Positions 43,362 through 55,704 are shown, counted from the first letter of the stretch. The stretch is 64,000 nt of DNA from Siderastrea radians (GCA_964017195.1 OZ024890.1:68563376-68627375), one strand, 5' to 3'. A program made the numbers and translations. The notes: generated by a model not told the origin, from the sequence alone.

Positions 43362-45366
43362 AATTTTATTTTTTCTCGAATTTGGGAGTAGCTACAAAGC
43401 TAATATTTCCGAGAAAAGAACAAAAAACAATACACTATAAAAATAAACACAAAATATCAAATATATCAAAAGAGTTATATATAAAATTTGCAAAGTTTAC
43501 ATTCTATTTGTATAATATATATATTTAGGTCTGCATGTTAAGGTTAGTTAAAGTTATCTTAAAGTCAGCAAGAGTTTATCTCCACTCTCTCTTTTCAGAC
43601 AGACGAATTGTCATGTGACACTTGGAACTAAAAGGTTTTTAAGAACTATTTTGTGCCAGTTTCTGTGATGTCAGTTAGATGGGGGAATTCTTCACAGAAA
43701 AATTAATGTCTCGATAATGCGTTTCCTAAGTCAACGTTTCGTCTGGAACAAGTCATCGTAGAGTTAACGCCTTGTAAGACCATATGAACTAAATAAACAA
43801 TCCATCAGGGTACAGCTTTATCCTAAACAGAATTTTTTGATTACGTGGCTATGCAAGAGTCGTTCCTAACACCGGTGAGGAAAATTCAACACCAGTTATC
43901 AGTATACGTGCCGTGAAAATACTTTTCCCAAGGTTATGGTGACTGGAGAGGTTTAACTAAATAATAGATAGAAATTTATTCCGCATTGAATAGGTAGTCT
44001 CTTTTCTTTCCATTTTGTGGTTTGTGTTCTGTCCGCCTTTACACAACCATCGGAAAACCACAGAAAACAAACAAACAATCTTGTCCGGAAGAAAATTTGT
44101 TATTGTAAAAAAAAAAGGATGTCTTAAGATAAAATATGTCTTTGTCTTGCTTAAAAAGCACAGGTTTCTGCGATCAAAAGAAATCTGTGGAAACGTGACT
44201 ATTCCTGAAGCAGTACTTATGTTCAAGTATCTACAGAGTTGAGTATGCGTAAATGACTTTGTCAATGTTATTTGATTTCAAGGGTAATTTGGACAAAAAG
44301 CCGTCTGCTGTTTATTTAGTTGAAATTGATGTCAAGTCGCCCGACAAAGCATGCATCAAATCACTACAAACAAGCTTTTACTCCGACCAGTTTCACATCA
44401 CGGCTATTTAGTAAAATTTAATTCTTCAACAAAAGAGAAAATATTGCACAGCATGCTATATTAACCAGATATTTAAAAGCCTATTGTGAAAAAGACAATT
44501 AAGATACTCTTTGTTTTTAATAAAATTGAGCAGCTATGTTCAACGTATTAGTTTAAGGGGAAAATGGATATGGGTACTTGTTAAAGCTTCAGCAAAAATT
44601 TAGTGTAAAATTGATTGAGCACTGATGAAAATTGCAATCATCCGTCATTCAGCGACTTGATTACTACATCCTTTCTTTCTGAGGTTCAAGATGTAACCTT
44701 GGTAACTTTACCGTCTATTGTAAAAAGCTTGATGTCAATTGAAAAAGTCTGTTGCTAAAACAAACTCAAACTTTGATAGAAACGCCTAGATAACTAAGCC
44801 ACCCAGTCGTGACAAAGGTTCTCACGCACAGGGAACAGAATTAAGCATGACTGGGCATCGCGCGTGCAGCGATACACGCGCTCACAGTCATACCATGCTT
44901 GCGTGTAACTAAATACAAACTAAAGATTATTTCCTCAAAGAAAAAAAGCAGCTTCGACATTAGGATGTGATGACTTCCTAAACTACTGAAAATAAAAGCT
45001 TACACGGAAGGCGATTTGACATTAATATAGCTTAAGGGATCACGTTTTTTGTGATTATGGAACTTTATTTGACAATGTGTGTGTTGGGGCATAAACCTTT
45101 ATTCTCTCTTAAAGAAAAGAATTAGTAAATTGTAGCAGGGATAAAGCCATTGCGGCGTTCCTTTCTTTCCGCTTCAGTGTTAATGGAACAATTGGTTAAC
45201 CACCCCTCCGCCACTGAACCTTATCATGAGACAGAAGAGATCACTGACACATGCCTTTGTCAACACCGGTAATTGTTTGTATAATTCATCCCTTCATCCC
45301 GTGACCTATGATTCATATAGACACAAGCCCTCATTTAACATCTATCACTTACCTCTGCCTTCACAG
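43362..45366. other. Intergenic upstream of gene E
   Basis: No supported gene. An imperfect GC-rich hairpin lies at about 44851-44905 (AAGCATGACTG against CAGTCATACCATGCTT, CGCGCGTG against CACGCG). Any first exon of gene E should lie here or further left; I could not identify it. Confidence 0.45.
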
Positions 45367-46031
45367 AGAACGCAACACTGCGTGATAAGCTGTTCGCGGT
45401 GAGTGCAGAAGTACTGTTATCAAACATAAACATCATGAGGAATCCTCGGTCGGTAACACCGGCTCCACTTTCTTTACAATACGAAGCTGTTTGCCCAGAT
45501 GGGTCGTCTTCAAGAAGATTTAGTTTGGTATCTCAGCATTTACCTTCATTGCCTGAGGGATCACCAGACTTAAACGGGCTGACAAGGATTATATCACCGG
45601 TCTTTTTGCCATCCGAAGTAGGAAAAAGTGAGATTGTAGAACTTGTAGGGTCACCTTCCAATACTAGACGAGGGCAACTGGTAAAATCAGGGCTGGAAAG
45701 GAGAAGAAAGTCTGAAGAGACGGCCAGGCTTCCAAACTTAAACAAAAGAGAGACATTCAAAGAGAATGTTCAGCCTAGCAGTCCAAAGTCAAACCTTCGA
45801 CTACGAAAACACAATCAACTGACAAGAACTTTTTCGCAGCCAGTCATCTCTACGTCTGAAAGTTTTCCAAGAATTAACAATTGGGATTCACTCCCACGAA
45901 CACACTCGCTTGACGAAGATCATTCGGCTGAAATTAGAAGGCATATTCAGAAAGAGGACATGGAGTATGATCTATTCTCGACCAAGGCGGTCATCTTAGA
46001 ACACTATTTGAACAGTCAAAACGTTGCTTAA
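45367..46031 (+). CDS. Gene E: uncharacterised basic Ser/Arg-rich protein, last coding exon, member of the five-gene family
   Basis: Probable exon from 45367, after a good 3' splice site (TTACCTCTGCCTTCACAG), in phase 1, to TAA 46029-46031. The first in-frame ATG is at 45435 (MRNPRSV, 198 codons), usable if the upstream exon is non-coding. From that Met: RRFSL (27-31); SLPEGSPDLNGLTRIISPVF then LPS (38-60), matching A and B; a charged stretch (about 80-97); RLPNLNKR (98-105); LTRTFSQPV (119-127), matching NRRYSLPV of A and fitting R-x-x-S-x-P; and the C-terminal block IRRHIQKEDMEY...LEHYLNSQN (167-195), matching A and C, where Tyr replaces Trp. Same exon phase and same AG start as gene C. Basic, disordered-looking, with a helical tail. 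It shares the most blocks with A, the best evidence that these are real paralogues. Function unknown. Confidence 0.78.
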
Positions 46032-47406
46032 ACTGTTGTCAATCTACAGCTGATGAATAAGTCTATTAAGTGAAATTAGACCTACCGTAAGTTGTAATTT
46101 ATTTGAGTAAAATGAAGAGAATCTTTATCGTTTGAGCAACGGCACGCCAAACGGGACGAATGCCATGTACATAAACAAACCCTTATTTTGTTTGAGCTTA
46201 GCAGATACTTGTAAATATAGACGCTTTTTTCAGTTAATGGACTTGAAATCAACTGCTTTATAATGTTGAAACTTTTTTTTCTTAAAACAGGACTTAAGAC
46301 AATTTTGTAAATTTAACTATCGGGTGTAAAAGGTTTCAAAATATTAAAGAGTGTGAAAAGAATTTTAATGCGGGATTTTAAACCAAATACGAAAAAACTG
46401 ACACTTGTGTATTTAAATGTTGTTTATCGACTCTTACTTCTCTCTTTTCTCCTTCAGATTTAACCTAGGTAGCCTGAACGGGAGAGTTTCAGTAAAAATC
46501 GTCTAGGTCAAGAATCCAAAAGTGTTCCTGACCTAGTTCAAAGAGTCCGGCTTCCAAAAAAAGGTCTTTTCAATATCTACACCAAGGAAAAATAAATGCC
46601 CGCTGGAACCAGCAAACTCTGTCCGCCAAAACAAACGCATCTATAAGCGTTGAAATAACGAATATACGACAGAAAAGATGCGATGTAATCCTACAGTGTT
46701 TCGAAAGGCAGTCATCGAGATATGTTTATTACCAAACGATAACTGTCAATTTAATAAAAAATGCGTTCTCTTCCAAAATTGTCAACGCCAGACTTTGACC
46801 TACTAAATTTTGAGATCTTGCCCCATTTAAGATTAGCCTCATCCTCGAACATACTTGCAAAAAACAAGTTTGGCCATTTTTCCCCAATAAACGTGCTGGT
46901 TTTATGTATAAATTGCGTGTTATGTTGAAGATTTGGATAAATGAGACACAGCACGTCCCTTCCGAGCGGTACGTGATTGCCTTGGCCAATGGAGACCTAA
47001 AGGTCATCGAAAAACAATGCAACCTCAATTTTTAAATTATATGTGTGTGTTGAAAGATGTGCTTTCATTTTCTCTGTCATATCGAGAAACTGTATTTGTA
47101 AAATAAACGATCAAATTGATATGAACACAAAACAACTGAGAAAATTTTTATGATATTTCCCTTTTAATTGAGAATAGTTCCTAGCAACAGGGTTCGTGGA
47201 AGCCGCTCTGAAGCTGCCACTCTGGGAGGGAGTAAAGTCCATTTTTATAATCTCATCCTCTCGAGCCTGATGTTTGAGCGACTTTTGGTAGCTGCCTTGA
47301 AATATAATGACATTGTCCTCTACATTCAAACTTTCAGTTTCCAAAATGTAGTACCACCTTGAATCTTGAATCCTAAATAAAAGCAGCACTTCCCGTATTT
47401 ATATTA
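46032..47406. other. Region downstream of gene E
   Basis: The first part is probably the 3' UTR of gene E, with a possible AATAAA at 46591-46596. Two overlapping minus-strand ORFs (46729-47028 and 46751-46954) run in different frames of the same stretch; I do not recognise either and cannot support them as genes. Confidence 0.45.
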
Positions 47407-47774
47407 GGGAACTTAAGCAACCACGACGGCAACGCCAAGGGAAAACGTCGCTTTAAAAATGACTTCCAAATATTTCAAACTTTTTCGCGATCAGGGGGTT
47501 TCAACTCGTTCAATCAGTCTGTCTAATGTAGCCGAATAATCCGGGAGCTGGCTCTGTAAGGACAGCGTTACAGTTCAAGTAGAAAAAAGAAAATTCACTG
47601 TCGTGTGTTCACGTTCTACATAAAATTTTAAATTTGGTCATTTCACGTTGTTGTTCTGCAAAGGACGGCAAAGAAATGTACAAAAATCTGTATCGCACGT
47701 GCAGATTTGCTAATTAAACCTTTTGTTTTGTGACGTTCTCGTCAGCCGTCGCCGTCGTGTTTGCTTAAGTTCCC
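47407..47774. mobile_element. MITE, 368 bp, with 5-bp flanking duplication TATTA
   Basis: It begins GGGAACTTAAGCAACCACGA and ends with the inverse, TCGTGTTTGCTTAAGTTCCC; pairing extends into CGGC. TATTA occurs directly on both sides (47402-47406 and 47775-47779). Interior non-coding. The superfamily is left open: if the true duplication is only TTA or TA, Harbinger or Mariner origin would fit. Confidence 0.93.
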
Positions 47775-47809
47775 TATTACACCGGTAAGACGGTTCTTTT
47801 AACATATAT

Positions 47810-50800
47810 AAAGTTGTTGGAAAAATTCTAAAGGATAACCAATAAATTGTTTCAAAGGAGTATTCTCTTTTATAGTGCTGTTGGTCTTAAAGGCGAAAGT
47901 TGAAGAAATTTTGTCAAATTTGTACTTTGGCACTAACTCTTATTCGAATGCCTGTGGGCAAAGCTTTAACGTTCAGATATGCGGCTTAGTAGTACACTGT
48001 TATGACTGTGTATTTTGACTGTGTAGGCACTCGGGAAATCAACGTAAAAAGTCCTTCCTCACCGACAAAATCATTCTTTCAGACAACTCAGTACTTCCAG
48101 GCGGGCATATCTCTGATTATCATGATTTCGTATAGAGAGTCCAATATAATCCAAAATCATTTTTGGTTTAAAAGAACAAGAGTTCCTTCCGATCAAAAGC
48201 GCTGAATCACATTAAAGCCGGTTTAAAAATCAGTCAGGGATGGCTTTCGTGATAAGCCAGTCTAGATGAACAACGAGACCATGACAACACACTTTATATG
48301 CGTTATGACGGTTTGGTGCAGATACTGAAAGGAAATGGTAAGAGTAAGGTTTTATTGATAGTGGATGATAGTTATCAGTCCTATAAAAATCGCCCCAAAT
48401 TGTTTAAAAATGCATGAAAAGCCCTGAGGCTAGTGTGGAATTACGCGAACCACTGCATAACTGTGGTTCTAGCTGGGCCACACGAATTCCAGTTGAAGCT
48501 CCAAAAAGTGCTTGACGCACAGAAAAGCCAACGATAGTTGTTGGTTTGAAGAACTGTAAGCAGAAACTGACGAAAAATCCATCAGTAAGGAAAATGTGAA
48601 TGAATATTTAACGAAGGAAATGATGGAGAATGGACCAACACATTTGAAAACGTGACAACCACTTTTTCAACCAGTTTGGCTCGTGAGTCCTTTCAATGTA
48701 TTCGAAACGTTTCAACTGAACGGGGAAAAAAATTTAAAATTTACTCGTTTGCAGGTATTTTTATTCAGTATTTATTATAACACTAACTGATAAGGGAACC
48801 ATTTTTCGTTGGACTTATCACCAAACCGAGAAGAATTAGAAGTCCCTCTTAAACTAAACTTGAAGGGACCATCCTCGGTCTCGCGTGTTAAATATTCCTC
48901 GCGGATGAGAGCATTTAAGTATAAACCATTTAAATTAAACCATTGAAAATGTGACCTGAAATTAAATTTAGATTATTGAGCAGTACTATCCTTGGGTAAT
49001 GTTTTTTATGCTTCTATCTTTGGCACTCTTCAGTCATTTCTTAGTCACTTGCATGATGGGGTGCATGAGATATGAAAATGACACTCGGTTGCAGCTGTTC
49101 TCTCTGAAATAATTTCAATAATTTCGTAAGTACGGTCAGTCATTCTCTCAAAATCTGTGCCGGATTGTCTACCGGAGGAAAAGTTTTTATTCAAGTGCTC
49201 CATAATTCCACCTCAAAATTTCTTTTTTTCTTCAGTCCATGATTTCGCCTCTGGTACAGCGAAGTATTAAATATAGACACCTGCTCATTGAAAGCTTTTG
49301 TGCATTGCTCAATTCATTTACAAACATCATTTCATTGCACAAAGTTCTTGTGCTCATTCGTGTACAAAAATTTAATTCCATTTCGTGACCACCGTATGCA
49401 TCGGCCATCTTGATTTTTCAGTTCAAGTACTTCTTGAGCATGGCACCTCACCTATCACACAGTGTAGTCATGTGACAGGAAAAGATTACAAAATTTCAAA
49501 ACAATACTGTCCAACATGACAAGTGACACCAAAGGAAGATATTACTGAAGAGCTTTATATATTTTTATTTAATATTTATTCAGTTTGCCACAAATGATGT
49601 AAATTTCTATGATCACAAATGCAGTAACATTTACAAAAAGCACAATTAGACAACAAAGTGGCCGGAGAAGGAATCAGAACTTTCGTTCCATTTAACACTT
49701 AACTCCCAAGAACACAAACTGAGAGAAAAACTAGAAATGATACATACAGAATTACGTACAAGTATAGAGATACACAAATCGATCATAAACACATTCAATT
49801 TTGATTCAGTGCATGCATGGTAACAGTTTGGGTTCTAGGTTCTGATAAAGCTGGATTTTATCATCCACAGACTCAAGTGAGAGTGCAAGTAAAAGATTCT
49901 CAGTCGACTCTTGGTATTAAGCCGCTAAGTTTATCATTGATCATCAAGAGGAAGTTTCGAGGCAGTTCTAACTGTCAAACTATCCTTTTCTTATGATATC
50001 CTGGACGTAAATCCCTTTATTTCGATAATTTTAGAAAGGCCACCGGACGGAAATGAAAAGGTTTACTATAAGAATAACAAGTATCATGTTAGCTGATAAT
50101 TATTCAGAACAGCTAAAATAAACGATCTCACCAAAAATTGGTAAGCCGGCAAAACCCCTATCAGACAGTGCTGTGTCTTGTGAGGACAGAAACTGAACTG
50201 TTTTCTATAAATTTATCGTGTCTTGCTCCATGTCGTGACCTGTGTTGTATTTAGAATGCGGGGGCCCAAAAATATTCCGTGATCAAATTCGCGCCTGTAT
50301 TAAAGGAAACTATACCTTGTGTGATAACACTGATAAGTAAGAAATAGTACGATCTTGCTGGTTCGTTTCCATAATTTCTTATGTTTAAACGACGACATAC
50401 AAAACAATCCATCAAGGAAATTTGCTAAAATGGATGTATGTAGAGGTGGTATCAAATGAGATACCAATTTATATAAGCCTCCCAAATTAACGTATTAATC
50501 GGCCTGACTTGCCTGCAAAGGAGCTTAGCTGTTAAATTATCTGACGAGGACGTGCAAGAAACTCCTACAGTCTCAAATCTGAATTAAGGCACCATGATAG
50601 TTCGCACGTCCTTTTATTTCGCCTCTGGGCAATTTAGCTGAATCGCTGAGACAGAAACCGCAAAGGAAACATTTTTCGTGAATTTCCCTTGAATCATCTG
50701 TGTCTTAGTGTCAAACCGGGGCCAACCATTTCGTTGCTGATCTTCTCTAGAGGCGACTCTTGCAAAAAAACAAATCTCGGTGCAATTAAATTAAAATGGG

Positions 50801-50930
50801 CAACACTAGTACTCGCTCAGCTTAGCTATAATTTAGCTGTAATTTATAAAAACCTTTCTTAGTAATCAATAAAAACGTTGAGTTGAGGTTGGACATGGTA
50901 ACATGGCACATACTCAGGCTGATTTAATTA
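47810..50930. repeat. Tandem duplication, module Y copy 1
   Basis: Collinear with 52060-54930 over about 3 kb. Matching landmarks: TTTTGTCAAATTTG at 47915 and 52175, AATCAGTCAGGGATGGCTTT at 48229 and 52420, GTGACCACCGTATGCAT at about 49385 and 53568, and TTTTATTTCGCCTCTGG at about 50611 and 54667. Conserved throughout at moderate divergence. No frame is open in both copies, so I find no coding gene in Y. It contains YY1-like (AAGATGGCC on the minus strand) and TCATGTGAC sites kept in both copies. Confidence 0.88.
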
Positions 50931-51027
50931 GAACGCCTTTATTTCAGTGTCCACTTTTAGATACAAGGAGCTCTAATTAAAGGAGCTCTAATTAAAGGAT
51001 TTATTATAAAAACCTTCTTAAGGGATG

Positions 51028-51066
51028 AAGAAGAAGAAGAAGAAGAAGAAGAAGAAGAAGAAGAAG
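51028..51066. repeat. (AAG)13 microsatellite
   Basis: Thirteen AAG triplets between Y copy 1 and X copy 1. The 67-codon ORF starting in it is a poly-Lys artefact. Confidence 0.97.
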
Positions 51067-51369
51067 CATCAAGTCCAGTCTCAGCCTCAGCTCAACGTGT
51101 ATTCAGGCTTAATCAGTGAAGTAACATTGATATCTATCCTCGCCACATTTATTGGAACAATTCTCACTATGCCTTTCTCCAATGCTGATAACGATGACAA
51201 TATTGTTTTAATGGATTGTCATTTTTAAGAATCAATACAATTTCCACAGACATCCCTTTTACGACGTTGTGCATCCCTCTGTGACGTTGCAGACTTCTTT
51301 CTTATCGCAGATGACATTTACCACTACGAGATATACAGCTAGAAGGACGTAACTCTACGCCATTTTCCC

Positions 51370-52060
51370 GGACCGAAATTAGGGGTTAGCAGAGCCATAA
51401 TAGGCGCTGTGCCCATTGGTAAAATTATCTTCAGCATTTTGGTATGTGTTTGAGAGTGCCGTGCTTAATTGTTTGCGGACAAAGTCGAAATTTTGGGATG
51501 GTCCAGGTTTATATTTCCACAACAAGTGGACTGCACGTATGTTCACGGTATACCGGTATGGATTGTCTAAGGTCAAGTATTTTACTGCGTTCGTCATGAA
51601 CTAATTTCAGTGGATTTCATTCAGGTTTGGCCATGAAACATGCTGCAATCCAAATTCATGTTGGAAGAATATGCTGCAGAAAGTCCTCAGACTTAAGTTG
51701 AAGTCATTTCACTTGCTGTTCTATCATGTCAAAATGTGAACCTCTTTAGATAGTTCAGGGTGACAAGTCCATAGGAGCCTGTTCAGGCCTCGAGTTATGC
51801 AATGGTTAGGACGTTTGCCGGAGTTAGCAGATGGAATCCCATAACTTGACCATTTAAGGGGTTTCGAAGCCAATAAGTAAATCCGTTTCCTGCAATGCTC
51901 CTTGTAATGCTGTACAAGGAGATTCCATTTTTTAGGTCTGTGGATAAAATCCTCCGAAACGAAATTTCTCCTCAAACGAAAGCCAGAATTTGCCGATGAT
52001 TTGGTGCTTATCTGGAAAAAAGAACAATAAAATTAACGTATTTAGGTATCCTCAGGTAAA
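51370..52060. repeat. Tandem duplication, module X copy 1
   Basis: Matches 57370-58055: GAGTGCCGTGCTTA, GTGGACTGCACGT, CATGAACTAATTTCAGTGGA, CCTGCAATGCTCCTTGTAAT, GGAGATTCCATTTT and ACGAAATTTCTCCTCAAACG recur in order. On the minus strand both copies open with the peptide MRRNFVSEDFIHRPK but then diverge by frameshift, so a conserved protein is doubtful; a conserved regulatory or ncRNA element is possible. Confidence 0.9.
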
Positions 52061-54930
52061 ACTATATTGTCGATAAAAACCTAAAGGACGACCACTCAGT
52101 GATTATTCAGTGAGGAGCATTTTCTTGCATATAGTGCTATTCATTTTAAAGGCGAACATTTTAGAAATTTTGTCAAATTTGCACTTAGTCAGTAACTCTT
52201 ACTCGGATGCCTGTGGATAAAACTTTATCTTTCAGATACAGCTTAGCAGTACGCTATCTTGACTGTATATATAACTAATAGGCACTGGGGGAATAAATAA
52301 AAACGTTCTTTCTCATAATATCACTGCAGACAGCGCTAAGGACTTCCAGACAGACATGATTTCATGCCAGTCCGATATAATCCAAAATCATTTCTGGTTC
52401 AATCACACTAAAGCCGGTTGCAAAATCAGTCAGGGATGGCTTTCGTGATCCGCCAGTCTAGATGAACAACACTGAAGACGTTGACATGACAAGACACTTT
52501 ATACCACGTACAACAGTTCGGTACAGATACCAAAAGGAAGTGGTAAAAGTAAGATTTTGTTCATAGTGAACTATAGTTATCAATCCTAGAATTCGCCAAA
52601 TTATTGAAAACGCGTGAAAGCCCCTGAGGCAAGCGTGGAGTTACACAAACCACGACATAACTGTGATACTGGTTGGGCCACGCGATTTCAGTTGAAGCTC
52701 GAAAAACTGAGTGCTTGACGCACAGAGGAGCCAACGATACCCGACAAGGTTGTGAAGAACTGTAAGCAGAAACTGATCAAAATCTATCGGTAAGAAAAAT
52801 TTGAATCATTATCAACGAAGGAAATAATGGAAAATGGACCAACATGATTAAAAAGGACTAAAAACGTGACGACCACTGTTTCAACCAGTTTGGCTCGTGT
52901 TCGTTTTAATTTATTCATAACGTTTCAGCCGAACGGGACAATAGATTTACTCATTTGCAGGTAATTTTATTTATTTTTTTGCTCTAACACTAACTGATAA
53001 AGGAATCATTTTTGGTTGAACTTATCACCAAACCGAGAAGAAGCAGAAAACCCAATTAAAGTTAGGGGGTCCACGGTTTACAGTTTTTAATGTTCGCAGT
53101 GGATGAGAGCCTTTAAGTGTAAACCATTTAAAACCATTAGAAATGTGACCTAATATTTAAATTAGATTATTGAGCAAAACTTTCCTTTGGCATTGTTTTT
53201 AATGCTGGCTTCTAACTTTGGCAATCTTTGTCACTTTTTAGCCACTCGGTGGGATGCGTGTGATATGAAAATGACACTCGGTTGCAGCTATTCTCTCTGA
53301 AATAATTTTAATTATTTTGTAAGTCCGGATGACCTCTTACACAATGTCATTCTTTTTGAGACTGCGATGGTCCTATATATAGCAAAAATTAACCCCTGAA
53401 AATTCGTTATTTCTTAATATAGTCAATGATTTCGTTTTTGATGAGCGAATTATTAACGGCCACCTGCTCCTTGTAACTGCTTTTGTGCATTGCTCAATTC
53501 GTTTACAATTGTCATCTAATTGCGCACGGGTTCTTTTGCTCATTCGTGTATAAAGTCAATTCAATTCGTGACCACCGTATGCATGTCGGCCATCTTGATT
53601 TTTCAGTTCAAGTACTTCTTGAGCAATGCACCTCACACATCACACAGTGTAATCATGTGACAGGAAAAGATTTAAGATTTTCAAAATTATGATTGCAAGT
53701 GCTATAAAATTAACAAAAACTAGCACAGTTAAACAGGAAGGGTGCAGGAGAAAGGAGCAGAAGATTGATTCCACTTGACACCTAACTCCCAAGGAAACCG
53801 AAAAAAACTAGAGATGATACTGAACTATTGATCATATACACGTTCAATTTCGATTGAATGGTAACACTATAGGTGCAGGTTCTGATATAGATGGATTTTA
53901 TTCACAGACTCAAATGAGAACGCAATTGATAGATCAGTCTCAGTCGACTCTTGGTTTTAAGCCGCTAGGTTTATCATTGATTATTCAGAAGACGTTCCGT
54001 CCAAGGCGCGGTCATAATTGTCAAACTCGGATGTGCTTTCCTTATGATATCCTGCTCGTAATCCTCTTCATTTCTTTCTCTTTTAAATAATTTTGTGAAG
54101 TCCAGACATGGCATCGCTGAACGATCGGAACTTGGGAGGTTTGGAAGCAGACAAATGCCATATTTTCAGAGCAACTATAATACATCACCTCACAGCGTTA
54201 GGCACAAAAGTTCGGGTAAACCGGTAAAACTTGTATTAGGCAGTGTTGCGTTTTGTAAGAACAGAATAACTGTTTCCTGTACTGAAATTATCACAACTTG
54301 CGCCATGTCGTGATCTGTGTTGTATTTAGGCTGCAGTGGACAAAATTACTCGGTGATCAATTTCTCACCTGTTTCTAACGAGAACTAGTTGTGTGATAAC
54401 ACTGATCAACAAGTAAGCAATAACATAATCTTGCAGTCGGTCGTTTCCATAATATCTTTGAAAGAAGACATCCAAAACACGCTATCGAGGACGTTAACAA
54501 ACAGAGATGCATGTAAAGAGGTATCGAACGAGATAACAAGCCTCCTAACTATTAATCGGTCTGACTTGCCTAAAAAGGAGCTTAGATTGAATTAGCTGAT
54601 GAAGCCGTGCAGAAATCCTACACTCCCTCAAATCTGCAATGAGGCACCATGAAAGTTCGCACGTCCTTTTATTTCGCCTCTGGTCAATTTAGCTGAATCA
54701 CCGAGACAACGGGAAAGGATACATTATTCGTAAATTTCCCTTACATAATTTATGTTTTATTGTCAAACTAATAGAATAAATCTGTGTAATTAAGTTAAAA
54801 AGACAGCACTGGCATTCTCCCTGTTTTTAGTTCGTTTACGAAATAGCCTTATCAGCTTTTAGTCATTATAATAACTTTTTTAGCGTGGAGGCACATGGTG
54901 AGATTATGCTCAGGCTAATGATATTTAAGA
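52061..54930. repeat. Tandem duplication, module Y copy 2
   Basis: Second copy of 47810-50930, beginning directly after X copy 1 near 52060. The order Y1-X1-Y2-(insertion)-X2 shows that the duplicated unit was Y+X, about 4.2 kb. ORFs at 53483-54595 are interrupted in copy 1 and so are not supported. Confidence 0.88.
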
Positions 54931-55704
54931 CCATATATTTTGTGCATTGTTCTACAATGAGCTCTAGATATTCGTTTATCAAAAAACTGATACCCAAATT
55001 GCTATGAGACTGACCAACCACAAGCGTCATTTTAGGTAATCTCTTTCCTTGGTTGTAGTTAATATCTAAATGAGATAATCTGAGATGCTGAAAGCATTTC
55101 ATATAAATAGTCAGATGGCGATATTCTGGTTTCATCATAAAAACCCTTTTCACTTTTCAGGGCAACTGAAACGAACAGGGGGATTATTTGTGCGACGTAC
55201 TGGTAAACGATCGCTCTGCTTGTTTTCCTCAGTTGCTGTTAGGGAGGTTTTTATGATAAAACGAAAACAACGAAAATATCGGAATCTTGTATTTTATCGC
55301 TAGAAACGCTATAGCTAGAATTCGTATATTCTGGACTTGCACGCATTAATTTTTTCAATGCAAAGAATATTCTGTTCTCCATTACTGTAATTCCTTGTCA
55401 CGTCCACAAAATATAACACTATATTGACCTATATCGCTTTAAGAACATCTGTAAGAGCGTTTTCAAGCTTCAATCGCCGAAAATGAATAAATAAATAAAA
55501 TAAAATAAAAAACGTTTAGTCCTGGCTCAGGGAAGGTAAATAATCAAAATTGTGGCACAGTTTTGAGAAAACGCCTGCAAGACCCCAGTGACAGGTGATT
55601 CAGGTTCAATCACACGAATAACAGTGAACTTCAAGTTCACGGCTAGTGTTGTGATTTGAAGAATAATGTTTTCAGTGTACTCTAAATCAAGAATGTCAGA
55701 ATAG
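54931..55704. other. Extra DNA between Y2 and X2, left part
   Basis: Absent from the first duplication unit. I see no gene. It leads into the Penelope-like fragment and may be further decayed element sequence. Confidence 0.4.

Noticed and set aside
43146..43528. Long ORFs with Met-Tyr-Val-Cys or Tyr-Ile-His-Thr repeats on both strands
   Set aside because: Translation of the (CATA)n microsatellite; a 4-base repeat without stops opens frames on both strands.
46729..47028. Two overlapping minus-strand ORFs of 99 and 67 codons
   Set aside because: Two frames of the same stretch are open and neither shows a domain, a paralogue or splice context.
51025..51228. 67-codon Lys-rich ORF starting with ATG
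   Set aside because: Starts in an (AAG)13 microsatellite; no other support.
53483..54595. Several 68-78 codon ORFs in Y copy 2
   Set aside because: Not open in the duplicate at 47810-50930, so no sign of selection on a protein.
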